Source: JBQTHD01 sp052390275 (GTDB lineage Bacteria; Actinomycetota; Acidimicrobiia; Acidimicrobiales; AC-14). From it: 64,000 bases of DNA. A model generated the notes under the pieces. That model was not told where the DNA came from, did not search any database, and saw nothing but the letters and a program-made list of their open reading frames with translations. Location of the stretch: assembly GCA_052390275.1 (NCBI GenBank), contig JBQTHD010000004.1, positions 1-64,000 on the forward strand. Direction: 5' to 3'. The first letter of the stretch is position 1. Each line of letters begins with the position of its first letter. Of this stretch, positions 33,635 through 42,200 are shown piece after piece. The position numbers and the translations under genes were made by a program.

Positions 33635-34390
33635 ATGGCCAAGAATGTTGTGGTTCCTGACACAGCGGAGGGCTGCAGGGCCGGCGACGCGCCGAGGGCT
33701 CCCGACCGTTCCGACATTGCTGGGTCTGGCGAATCCGGGCGGCCGGCCGGGCCCGAGTCGAGCGCAGATGAGCAGTCAGGTAACCCCCGGGTCGAAGGCA
33801 GGGTCCAACCGTCGGTGATACCCGCCGAGGAGGCAGAACTGGTGGCGGCGGCCAAGGCCGGCGACCGCAAGGCGTTCGAGGCGCTCGTGCGCGAAACGGA
33901 AGCCAACGTCTACACGCTCGCCCTGCGACTGACGGCCAACGCCGAGGATGCTCGGGACGTCACGCAGGAGGCCTACCTGAGGGCCTTCCGAAGCCTCCGT
34001 CGCTTTCGGGGGGACGCCCGCTTTTCCACCTGGATGTACCGGATAACCGCGAACTGCGCTTCGAGCCACATGTCGCGCCGGTCCCGTCGTCGCCACGAGG
34101 AGTTGATTGACGACGAGGCGCCCGCCGATGAAAGGCCTGAGGTCAATCCGGAGATGATGGCCGAGGTCGGGTCTTTGCGGGATCAGGTCAATGCTGCCTT
34201 GGCCGAACTACCGCCGGCCCTGCGGGCCGTGGTGGTGCTTCGCGACGTTTACGACCTGCCCCACGGGGCCATTGCCACCGAGTTGGGCATCAGCGAGACA
34301 GCGGCCAAGGTCCGGCTCCACCGGGCCCGCAGGAAGTTGCGGGAGCGTTTGTTCCCGGCCCCGGGAAAGGAGGAGGCCCGTGCCCTCTAA
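33635..34390 (+). CDS. ECF RNA polymerase sigma factor
   Basis: From ATG 33635 this encodes 251 residues, with GAGAGGAGGTG upstream at somewhat long spacing. A low-complexity N-terminal tail of about 70 residues precedes sigma region 2 (about 80-150, ALRLTANAEDARDVTQEAYLRAFRSLRRFRG, then FSTWMYRITANCA) and region 4 (about 185-239, LPPALRAVVVLRDVYDLPHGAIATELGISETAAKVRLHRARRKL). It resembles the SigE/SigR group in layout. The following gene is a probable zinc anti-sigma overlapping its stop, so its activity is probably set by release from that partner. Confidence 0.93.
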   Translation: MAKNVVVPDTAEGCRAGDAPRAPDRSDIAGSGESGRPAGPESSADEQSGNPRVEGRVQPSVIPAEEAELVAAAKAGDRKAFEALVRETEANVYTLALRLTANAEDARDVTQEAYLRAFRSLRRFRGDARFSTWMYRITANCASSHMSRRSRRRHEELIDDEAPADERPEVNPEMMAEVGSLRDQVNAALAELPPALRAVVVLRDVYDLPHGAIATELGISETAAKVRLHRARRKLRERLFPAPGKEEARAL

Positions 34391-34886
34391 GGACAGGTAC
34401 GCGATCTGGACCGCAAACCAGCCGAGGGTTACGCCCTCCCGCCGGGCCGGTAAGGCGCTTATGCGCCTGCGAGGCTCGGATCTCCCTCATGCTGGCCGTG
34501 AAGTGATGCGATCCGGCCCACTCACTTGCCAACAAGTGGCATCTGCCTTGCCCTCCATTGTCGACGGCGACAACGTCGCCGATCTGGAACTTCGTCGCCA
34601 CGTTTCCGACTGCCCTCGCTGCCAGGCCGAGGTGGCTCAGTACCGACGGTTGCTGAAGGTGGTTCGTCAACTGCGGACCGAAGTGATCGAGCCGACTCCC
34701 GGTCTGTTTCCCGACATCCTGGCCGCCCTTGAGGAGGCCAGTGAACGCCAGGCCATCGGCTCGTTGCTGTCCGGCCGGCGGGGTGCCTACGTGGGCGGCC
34801 TGGCCGTGGCCACCGCCGCAGGTGCGGCCAGCGCGATGGTTCTGGCCACTCGGTCCCGACGTCACCGCCTTCACCTGGCTGGCTGA
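34380..34886 (+). CDS. Probable zinc-finger anti-sigma factor
   Basis: I place the start at GTG 34380, overlapping the sigma-factor stop, because AAAGGAGG lies 5 nt upstream. The 168-residue product has the anti-sigma zinc motif H-x3-C-x2-C (HVSDCPRC, about residues 79-86) with LTCQQVASALP just before it, and a C-terminal membrane span (about 140-158, GAYVGGLAVATAAGAASAMVLA) ending in a basic tail. It would tether the ECF factor to the membrane and free it in response to redox or envelope stress. Which signal applies is unknown. Its stop codon lies inside a 16-bp tandem repeat. Confidence 0.78.
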   Translation: MPSKDRYAIWTANQPRVTPSRRAGKALMRLRGSDLPHAGREVMRSGPLTCQQVASALPSIVDGDNVADLELRRHVSDCPRCQAEVAQYRRLLKVVRQLRTEVIEPTPGLFPDILAALEEASERQAIGSLLSGRRGAYVGGLAVATAAGAASAMVLATRSRRHRLHLAG

Positions 34887-34924
34887 ACATCGGGCTGGCT
34901 GAACATCGGGCTGGCTGAACATCG
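34877..34924. repeat. Three-copy 16-bp tandem repeat at a stop codon
   Basis: GGCTGGCTGAACATCG is repeated perfectly three times (34877-34892, 34893-34908, 34909-34924). The first copy contains the stop codon of the anti-sigma gene (LAG then TGA), so the repeat duplicates the end of that gene. Confidence 0.92.
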
Positions 34925-35041
34925 ACGTCGCCGGCAGCGCTGGGCAGCCGGGGTGCCGGTCCCGGCAAGCTATCCTCGCCCGGCCGAGCTTTCGGCGGCT
35001 CCGGTGAACCCCCAGTTCTTGCCGTCGGGGGCGGGGTCCGA

Positions 35042-35114
35042 AGGGCAGTAGCTCAACTGGTAGAGCACCGGTCTCCAAAACCGGCGGCTGGGGGTTCGAG
35101 TCCCTCCTGCCCTG
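35042..35114 (+). tRNA. tRNA-Trp (anticodon CCA)
   Basis: The 73-nt cloverleaf has acceptor AGGGCAG paired with CTGCCCT, D-arm TAGCTCAACTGGTAGAGCA, anticodon stem CCGGT/ACCGG enclosing CTCCAAA (CCA), and T-arm GGGGGTTCGAGTCCCTC. The discriminator is G. A TATCCT box about 70 bp upstream may be its -10. tRNA-Trp before secE-nusG is common in bacteria. Confidence 0.96.
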
Positions 35115-35211
35115 CTCGATCGACCGTTGGTGATTCACCCGCAAGATCTGCCGAAAACTGATCCGACTGAGCGGGTCCCGACATCGGACCCGCCCGAACT
35201 GATCCCGCGGA

Positions 35212-35514
35212 ATGGAATGGGCTGTGAATCGACAGACAAAGCGAATGCTTCAGCGCCAGGGCCAGATCACCGCCGACGGTTCGCCGGTCGCGCCGGAGTC
35301 CAGCCGTCCGGCACCGCGGCCGGCCAGCGAGCGCCTCAGTCCAGCCGAGTACTTCCGCCAGGTACGTTCGGAGTTGCGCAAAGTGGCCTGGCCCACCCGG
35401 GCCGAGGTGGTGAGCTTCACCATCGTGGTGTTGGTGGCCCTTATCGTGTTCACGGCCGTGATCTTTGGGCTCGACTCCGCCTTCGGTAAGGCCGTCGTGT
35501 TCTTGTTCGGGTAA
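35212..35514 (+). CDS. secE: Preprotein translocase subunit SecE
   Basis: The 100-residue protein has a charged cytoplasmic start, the amphipathic motif SPAEYFRQVRSELRKVAWPTRAEV and one membrane span (about 70-93, VSFTIVVLVALIVFTAVIFGL). SecE clamps SecY, which is encoded at 61.9 kb. The start could instead be GTG 35224, which gives the family-like beginning MNRQTKRM. The Shine-Dalgarno is weak for both. It stands before nusG in the conserved order. Confidence 0.94.
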   Translation: MEWAVNRQTKRMLQRQGQITADGSPVAPESSRPAPRPASERLSPAEYFRQVRSELRKVAWPTRAEVVSFTIVVLVALIVFTAVIFGLDSAFGKAVVFLFG

Positions 35515-35583
35515 GTCTGCCCACCCCATCGAGCCCGACAACATCGACCGCGCCCCATCGAGACGAGTGCCAAAACCGAAGAG

Positions 35584-36336
35584 ATGAGCGACCACACCAT
35601 GGACACCAAGACCACCGACGTAGCTGCCTCCGAAATGGCTGCCTCCGAAGTGGCTGCCTCTGAAGCGGCTGTCTCCGAAGCGGCTGGTAGCAACCTCGAA
35701 CCGGCGACGACCGGGGCCGGCCCCGGAGCCGGGGTAATCAGCGAAGATGAGCTTCTGGCCGTCGAGACCGCTCCCATCGAGAGCCCGTATGACCGGCCCG
35801 GGTCCTGGTTCGTGGTCCATACCTATGCCGGCTACGAGAACAAGGTCAAGAACAACCTGGCCAGCCGCATCGCTTCCATGGGCATGGACGACCGAATCTT
35901 TGAATGTGTCATCCCCATGGAGGATGTGGTGGAGTTCAAGGGCGGCAAGCGGGTCACGGTGCAGAAGAAGGTTTTCCCCGGCTACCTGCTGGTTCGTTGC
36001 GAACTGGACGACGACTCGTGGCGGGTGGTGCGTAACACTCCCGGAGTCACCGGCTTCGTAGGTTTGGGGGCCAAGCCGACGTCGCTGACCCGCAAAGAAG
36101 TGGAGAGCATCCTCCAGGTCCGCCCCGACGGCGTCGAAGGGGTGGCCCGCAAGGCCAAGCCCCGAGCCACGTTCGAGATCGGCGAAACCGTTCGGGTCCG
36201 TGAAGGCCCCTTCGCCGACTTCTCCGGGCAGGTGGTGGAGATCAACGAGGACCACCTTCGCCTCAAGGTTCTGGTCAACATTTTTGGCCGTGAAACCCCG
36301 GTCGAACTTGAGTTCAGCCAGGTGGCGAAGCTTTAG
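35584..36336 (+). CDS. nusG: Transcription termination/antitermination factor NusG
   Basis: The 250-residue protein has an NGN domain (about 72-180, SWFVVHTYAGYENKVKNNL, then FPGYLLVRCELDD, then TPGVTGFVG) and a KOW domain (about 198-250, GETVRVREGPFADFSGQVVEI). It binds RNA polymerase and couples it to Rho or ribosomes. The N-terminal 70 residues are an acidic, Ala/Ser/Glu-rich tail built partly from four in-frame 15-bp repeats, longer than in Escherichia coli but usual in kind for actinobacteria. Confidence 0.96.
   Translation: MSDHTMDTKTTDVAASEMAASEVAASEAAVSEAAGSNLEPATTGAGPGAGVISEDELLAVETAPIESPYDRPGSWFVVHTYAGYENKVKNNLASRIASMGMDDRIFECVIPMEDVVEFKGGKRVTVQKKVFPGYLLVRCELDDDSWRVVRNTPGVTGFVGLGAKPTSLTRKEVESILQVRPDGVEGVARKAKPRATFEIGETVRVREGPFADFSGQVVEINEDHLRLKVLVNIFGRETPVELEFSQVAKL
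35623..35682. repeat. 15-bp tandem repeat in the NusG N-terminal tail
   Basis: Four units like GCTGCCTCCGAAATG (35623-35637, 35638-35652, 35653-35667, 35668-35682) encode Ala-Ala/Val-Ser-Glu-x. All are in frame, so unit changes only alter tail length. Confidence 0.88.
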
Positions 36337-36461
36337 GACCCGGAGGCCGGTATCGGCAGCATCGCAGCCGACGCGGCAGCGCAGAACGGATACGCCCACG
36401 AGAACAGACACGGCCCACCGAAGACGGATACGGCACCGACAGATCGACAGGAAGAAGTGAG

Positions 36462-36887
36462 ATGGCAAAGCGCAAGGTCGTAGTTGTGGTGAGAATCCAG
36501 ATCCCAGCGGGCAAGGCCACCCCGGCGCCGCCGGTGGGGACGGCGCTCGGACCCCATGGCATCAACATCATGGAGTTCTGCAAGCAGTACAACGCCGCCA
36601 CTGCCGCCCAGGAGGGCATGGTTGTTCCCGCCGAGGTGACGGTCTTCGACGACCGGTCGTTCACCTTCGTCACCAAGACCCCGCCGACCCCGGTCCTGAT
36701 CCGGGCGGCTCTTGGCATCGACAAGGGGTCGGTCAACCCTGGGAGGGTGGTGGCGGGTGCCATCACCACCGAGCAGTTGACTGAGATCGCAGAAACGAAG
36801 CTTCCCGACCTCAACTGCGAGGACCTCGATTCCGCTGTCCGTCAAGTACTGGGAACAGCCCGGTCAATGGGAGTGAGCACTCCGTGA
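36462..36887 (+). CDS. rplK: 50S ribosomal protein L11
   Basis: L11 (141 residues) binds 23S rRNA at the GTPase centre. The N-terminal proline-rich switch helix (IPAGKATPAPPVGTALGPHG) and the C-terminal RNA-binding domain (KTPPTPVLIRAALGIDKGS) are typical. GAAGAAGTGAG precedes the ATG. rplA follows with a GTGA overlap. Confidence 0.97.
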   Translation: MAKRKVVVVVRIQIPAGKATPAPPVGTALGPHGINIMEFCKQYNAATAAQEGMVVPAEVTVFDDRSFTFVTKTPPTPVLIRAALGIDKGSVNPGRVVAGAITTEQLTEIAETKLPDLNCEDLDSAVRQVLGTARSMGVSTP

Positions 36888-37618
36888 GCCAACACGAGTC
36901 AAAGAAGTACGCAACCGCCACGAAGGGCTATGACGCGACCAGGGAGCACACTCCCGGCCAAGCCGTCGATCTGGTCAAGAAATTGGCCTGGGCCCGCTTC
37001 GTCGAGACGGTGGAAGTAGCGGTGCGCTTGGGCGTTGACCCCCGCAAGGCCGACCAGATAGTCCGGGGGACCGTTTCCCTGCCGGAGGGGACGGGTCGCA
37101 CGGTCCGGGTGGCGGCCTTCGTGGCCGGTCCGGCCGCCACCGAGGCACGAGACGCCGGGGCGGATGTGGTCGGTGCGGACGACCTGGTGGCCCGGGTGGC
37201 CGCCGGCTTTTTGGATTTCGACGTGGCCATTGCCACCCCGGACCTGATGGGCCAGGTGGGCCGTCTGGGTCGGGTGCTCGGGCCCCGGGGCCTGATGCCC
37301 AACCCCAAGACCGGGACGGTCACCACCGACGTCGCCAAGGCGGTTCGCGAGTTCAAGGCCGGTCGGGTCGAGTACCGCACGGATCGTTACGGAAACATCC
37401 ACGTGCCCATCGGCCGGGTCGACTTTGATCGCTCGGCCCTGCTCCGCAACCTCGGGGCCTTGATGGACGAGTTGCAACGAGCCAAGCCGCCGGCGGCCAA
37501 AGGCAGGTACCTGAGAGGGATAACGCTGGCATCGACCATGGGCCCGGGGGTCAAGGTCGATCCGGCCGCCCTGCGGTCGATCGAGGACGAGTTGGTGGCG
37601 GTGGCCTCGGCGAGCTAG
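36884..37618 (+). CDS. rplA: 50S ribosomal protein L1
   Basis: L1 (244 residues) forms the mobile stalk that guides deacylated tRNA out of the ribosome. Signature regions are AVRLGVDPRKADQIVRGTVSLP and GRVLGPRGLMPNPKTGTV. GTG 36884 overlaps the rplK stop. In other bacteria L1 represses its own operon. No obvious L1 mimic site was resolved upstream of rplK. Confidence 0.97.
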   Translation: MSQHESKKYATATKGYDATREHTPGQAVDLVKKLAWARFVETVEVAVRLGVDPRKADQIVRGTVSLPEGTGRTVRVAAFVAGPAATEARDAGADVVGADDLVARVAAGFLDFDVAIATPDLMGQVGRLGRVLGPRGLMPNPKTGTVTTDVAKAVREFKAGRVEYRTDRYGNIHVPIGRVDFDRSALLRNLGALMDELQRAKPPAAKGRYLRGITLASTMGPGVKVDPAALRSIEDELVAVASAS

Positions 37619-37856
37619 GCGCTTTAGGTAGTAGCTTCGCTAGCGCCTTCGACAGCCGAGCGGATGGGACCGGTAAGGTCCCTCCTGATAGGCGTCTGTC
37701 CAGGGCAGACGAACAAGATTCGCCAAAGACATCTGGTGCGCCCAGTGCGCTAATGCGGCTCTCAGAGCCCGCCCGACGAGGCGTGAACGAGCCGCTTCGG
37801 CTCTTCTCGCGTCGCCGGCTGGGTTCGGCGAGGGTCATCACCGAGGAGAAACGCCG
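37619..37856 (+). ncRNA. Ribosomal protein L10 leader
   Basis: The 238-nt gap between rplA and rplJ has the position and feel of the L10 autoregulatory leader: several stem-forming stretches (TAGCTTCGCTAG, GACCGGTAAGGTCC, GTCTGTCCAGGGCAGAC) before an AGGAG-type ribosome site at the rplJ ATG. L10 bound with L7/L12 is known to fold such leaders to block translation. I did not compute a fold, so the limits are the whole gap. Confidence 0.65.
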
Positions 37857-38477
37857 ATGAGGACCAGCGGACCCAGACCCGAGAAGGTCGCCGTTGTCGA
37901 TGAGGTCACGGATCGCCTGTCCTCGGCCAGCGCCGTGCTCTTGACGGAGTACCGGGGGCTCACCGTGGGTGAGCTGGCCGCGCTGCGCAAGACCGTGGCG
38001 GTGGCCGGAGGCGATTATCGGATCTATCGCAACACGCTGGCTCGCCGGGGTGCAGAGGCGGCTGGCGTGGCCGACCTCGGCTCGCTCCTCACCGGACCCA
38101 CCGCCATGACGTTCGTCGCCGGGGACGCCGTGGCCGTAGCCAAGGCCCTCAAGGACTTCGCTCGGACCAACCCGAAACTGGTGGTGAAGGGCGGGCTGCT
38201 GGGAAATCGGGTGATGACGGCCGGCGACGCCACTGGTTTGGCAGACGTCGCTCCCCGGGAAGTGCAGTTGGCCCGGCTGGCGGGAGCGCTGGCGGCACCG
38301 ATGCGCCAGATGGCCGGCCTGCTCGCCGCGGTACCCACCAACTTTGCCTACGGCCTGTCTGCCCTCATCGACAAGGGCGGAGCCCAGCCGGCGCAACCAG
38401 GCAGTTTCACAGCAAGCCATGTCGGCTCGGACAGTTCCGAGGTCACCGACAGCCACGAAGGAGACAAGGAGTCCTGA
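37857..38477 (+). CDS. rplJ: 50S ribosomal protein L10
   Basis: L10 (206 residues) anchors L7/L12 dimers on the stalk. The N-terminal rRNA-binding domain is normal (KVAVVDEVTDRLSSASAVLLTEYRGLTVGELAALRK). The C-terminus is longer than the usual 165-175 residues and ends in a polar Ser/Glu/Asp-rich tail. CGAGGAG precedes the ATG. Its TGA shares a base with the rplL ATG. Confidence 0.96.
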   Translation: MRTSGPRPEKVAVVDEVTDRLSSASAVLLTEYRGLTVGELAALRKTVAVAGGDYRIYRNTLARRGAEAAGVADLGSLLTGPTAMTFVAGDAVAVAKALKDFARTNPKLVVKGGLLGNRVMTAGDATGLADVAPREVQLARLAGALAAPMRQMAGLLAAVPTNFAYGLSALIDKGGAQPAQPGSFTASHVGSDSSEVTDSHEGDKES

Positions 38478-38854
38478 TGGCCACCAAGGAAGAAATCCTC
38501 GACGGGATCGCCCAGATGACGGTTCTGGAGTTGTCCGAACTGCTCAAGGAGTTCGAGGAGCGTTTCGGTGTCACTGCCGCGGCCCCGGTTGCGGCCGCAG
38601 CTGCGGCTCCCGCCGGCGACGCCGCCCCGGTGGAGGAGGAAAAGGATGAGTTCGACGTCGTCCTCACCGCCGCCGGCGACAAGAAGATCCAGGTCATCAA
38701 GGAAGTTCGGGCCCTGACCAGCCTCGGCCTCAAGGAGGCCAAGGACCTGGTGGACGGCGCCCCGAAGGCGGTCCTGGAGAAGGTGTCCAAAGCCGACGCC
38801 GAGAAGGCCAAAGCCGTTATCGAGGCAGCCGGAGGCTCGGTCGAGCTCAAGTAG
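38477..38854 (+). CDS. rplL: 50S ribosomal protein L7/L12
   Basis: L7/L12 (125 residues) recruits translation GTPases. The N-terminal dimer domain (EILDGIAQMTVLELSELLKEFEERFGV), the Ala-rich hinge (about 36-52) and the C-terminal factor-binding domain (EFDVVLTAAGDKKIQVIKEVRALTSLGLKEAKDLVDGAPK) are all present. The ATG overlaps the rplJ stop. Confidence 0.97.
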   Translation: MATKEEILDGIAQMTVLELSELLKEFEERFGVTAAAPVAAAAAAPAGDAAPVEEEKDEFDVVLTAAGDKKIQVIKEVRALTSLGLKEAKDLVDGAPKAVLEKVSKADAEKAKAVIEAAGGSVELK

Positions 38855-38877
38855 CTCGATCTCGCACGGAGAGCGCA

Positions 38878-38902
38878 GGTCCCGCCTTCCTCCGGCGGGG
38901 CT
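38878..38902 (+). terminator. Hairpin after rplL, possible attenuator
   Basis: CCCGCC (38881-38886) and GGCGGG (38894-38899) pair around a 7-nt loop, with wobble and G-C extension outward to about 9 bp. No T-tract follows, so it may act as a partial terminator or processing site that sets the ratio of L7/L12 to polymerase subunits. Confidence 0.35.
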
Positions 38903-38949
38903 CGGGCGGCCCCGCACAAGGCTCATCCAAGCCTGGGGCCACCTGACCC

Positions 38950-38978
38950 TTGACCCGGATTGGGGCCTGGCTTAGGCT
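38950..38978 (+). promoter_or_regulatory. Sigma-A type promoter for rpoBC
   Basis: TTGACC (38950-38955) and TAGGCT (38973-38978) are separated by exactly 17 bp. This is the best -35/-10 pair I see in the window. It lies about 300 bp before the rpoB start in a 423-bp gap (38855-39277) that otherwise contains the post-rplL hairpin and a possible 21-codon leader frame. The long 5' leader suggests post-initiation control. Confidence 0.65.
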
Positions 38979-39277
38979 GCGGCCCGCTGGCTCGAGCCGG
39001 TTTATCCGCGCGCAGGCAATCGCCGGGGTTGTCGGCTAGTGTGCTTGGCGCCGTGCCCGACAGCGTGTCCCTCTGCACTTTCAGCCCGCAATTGACGCGG
39101 CTCCTTGCCTGCGCCTGATCTGCTTGGGCACTGGTCGGCATCTTTGCCGCCCGAACTGTTCCAGATCGCCGGCCGCCCGGCCAGGCGTCCCGGCCAGCCA
39201 GCCACCCGTGGCATCTCCAACCCGCACCACCTGATCAACGCCACCCGCGAACCACGATCTCCGAAGGAGTGACGTCG

Positions 39278-42200
39278 GTGCCCTCCCGCCCTGTCATTCG
39301 CGAGCGCTTCTCTTTCTCCAACCTGCCCGAGGTCCTGCCCCTACCCGACCTCATCTCCGTACAGCGCGATTCCTTCGCCTGGTTTCTGGACAACGGCATG
39401 GCCGAAACGTTCCGGGACATAAGCCCCATTGAGGACTTCACCGGTCAACTCCGCTTGGAGTTGGAGTTCGATGCCACCGATCCCGACCTCCGGCCTCCTC
39501 CGAAGTTCACCGTGGCGGAGTGCAAGGAGAAGGACATGACCTTCTCCGCCCCCATCTTCGTCCGAGCCCGCTTCATGAACGCCGGAACCGGCGAGATCAA
39601 AGAGCAGACGGTCTTCATGGGGGACTTCCCGATGATGACGGAGAAGGGCACCGTCATCATCAACGGGACCGAGCGGGTGGTGGTGAGCCAGTTGGTTCGT
39701 TCGCCGGGGGTCATCTTTCAACCGGGGCGCGACATCAAAACGATCGCCACCGCCACCATCCATCCCTACCGGGGGGAGTGGATCGAGTTCGACATCGAGC
39801 AGAAGCCGGGCAAGGACGCCACCGCCGGTACCCGGGTGGCCCGCAAGCGTCGCCTGAGCCTGTTCACTCTTCTGCGGGCCCTTGGCTACGACGAGGAGGC
39901 GAGTCCCGGATTTCTGGAGAGCTTCGTCTCCCACTTCGACTTTCTCCAGGGCCAGTGGGACAAGGAAAAGGACATCGCTCCCACTCGGGAGGAAGCCCTG
40001 GTGGAGATCTACAAACGGGCCCGGCCCGGGGAGCCGCCCTCGGTCGAGGCGGGGCGGGCCTACTTCGAGAACGCGTTCTTCAATCCCAAGCGCTACGACC
40101 TCACCCGGGTGGGTCGCTACAAGCTCAACCGCAAACTCGGGCCCGAGATCGAGCGGATCGCCGGGATCTTTCCCAATGCCCAGATCGTTCCCCCGGGTCC
40201 GAAGCAGTTCGTTCTCAGCCCGTCGGAAATCCTGGCCGCCACCACCTACCTGCTTCACCTCGCCAACGGCGAGACCGGGTACCGCAGCGACGATCAGGAT
40301 CATTTCGCCAACCGGCGGGTTCGCTCCGTTGGTGAACTGATCCAGAACCAGGTCCGGATCGGGTTGTCCCGGATGGAACGGGTCGTGCGGGAGCGCATGA
40401 CCACCCAGGACGTGGAGGCCATCACGCCCCAGACCCTCATCAACATCCGCCCAGTGGTTGCGGCAATCAAGGAGTTCTTCGGCACCAGCCAGTTGAGCCA
40501 GTTCATGGGCCAGACGAACCCCCTCGACGGCCTGACCCACAAGCGCCGCCTGTCGGCCCTGGGGCCCGGAGGCCTTTCCCGGGAGCGGGCCGGCTTCGAG
40601 GTGCGGGACGTTCACACCAGCCATTACGGACGTATGTGTCCCATCGAGACGCCGGAAGGCCCCAACATCGGCCTCATCGGCTCGATGGCCACCTATGCCC
40701 GCGTCAACTCCTTCGGCTTCATCGAGACCCCCTACCGCAAGGTGACCGATGGCCGGATCACCGATGAGGTGGTCTACCTCGCTGCTGACGAGGAGGAGGA
40801 ACACGTCATCGCCCAGGCCAACACCCCCCTGGACGACCAGGGAAACTTCACCGAGGACCGCATCCTGGTGCGCCGGGGCCCCAAGGGAGCGGGAATGCGG
40901 GTGGCCGCCGGCGCCACCTACGGCACCACCAGCGAGATCGACTTCGTTCCACCGGCCGAGGTGGACCTGATGGACGTTTCTCCTAAGCAGATCGTCTCGG
41001 TGGCCACCTCCATGATCCCCTTCCTGGAGCACGACGATGCCAACCGGGCCCTGATGGGGGCGAACATGCAGCGCCAGGCCGTCTCCCTCGTCCGCCCGGA
41101 GGCTCCCTTCATCGGCACCGGGATCGAAGGGAGGGCCGCCCGGGACGCCGGCGACGTCCTAATGGCCGAAGGTGACGGCGTGGTCACTGAGGTGACAGGC
41201 AACCACATCTCGGTCTCCTATGACCCCGGTCAAGCGGATCGCAGCTTCACCGTCGATCGCAGCGCTCGGCCCAACCTGGCCAAGCGGGTGTATTCGCTGG
41301 CCAAGTTCAAGCGCTCCAACCAGGGAACCTGCATCAACCAGAAGCCACGGGTGGCGATCGGTCAGCGGGTCACCACCGGCGACGTCCTGGCTGACGGGCC
41401 CTCGACCCACCAGGGCGACCTGGCTCTGGGCAAGAACCTCCTGGTCGCATTCATGCCCTGGGAGGGTTACAACTTCGAGGACGCCATCATCCTCTCGGAG
41501 CGTTTGGTGCGCGACGACGTGCTCACCTCCATCCACATCGAGTCTCACGAGGTCGACGCCCGCGACACCAAACTGGGTGCCGAGGAGATCACCCGGGACA
41601 TCCCCAACCTGTCCGACGACATCCTCAAAGACCTCGACGACCGGGGCATCATCCGGGTCGGGGCCGAGGTGGGCCCGGGCGACGTACTGGTGGGCAAGGT
41701 CACCCCCAAGGGCGAGACCGAACTGACGCCCGAGGAGCGCCTGCTGCGGGCCATCTTCGGCGAAAAGGCTCGGGAGGTCCGTGACACCAGCCTGAAAGTC
41801 CCTCACGGTGAGACGGGCAAGGTCATCGACGTCAAGGTCTTCTCCCGCAGCGAGCAGCATGAGTTGGCGCCGGGCGTGAACCAGTTGGTCCGGGTCTACG
41901 TGGCCCAGAAGCGCAAGATCTCCGAGGGCGACAAGCTGGCCGGGCGCCACGGCAACAAAGGCGTCATCTCCAAGATCCTCCCGGTGGAGGACATGCCACA
42001 TCTGGCCGACGGCACCCCGGTTGACATCATCCTCAACCCCCTGGGCGTGCCCAGCCGGATGAACGTCGGTCAGGTTCTCGAGGCGCACCTCGGTTACGCC
42101 GCCCGTCACGGGTGGTCGGCCGACCAGAGCGGCGCGGCCGCTCCCACCAAGACCCGACCCATCACCGAGCCGGCTGTCTGGGTGGCATCGCCGGTGTTCG

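Noticed and set aside
35212..35224. GTG 35224 as the secE start
   Set aside because: It gives a more family-like N-terminus, but the ATG 12 bp upstream is equally allowed and neither has a good ribosome site. Recorded as an alternative only.
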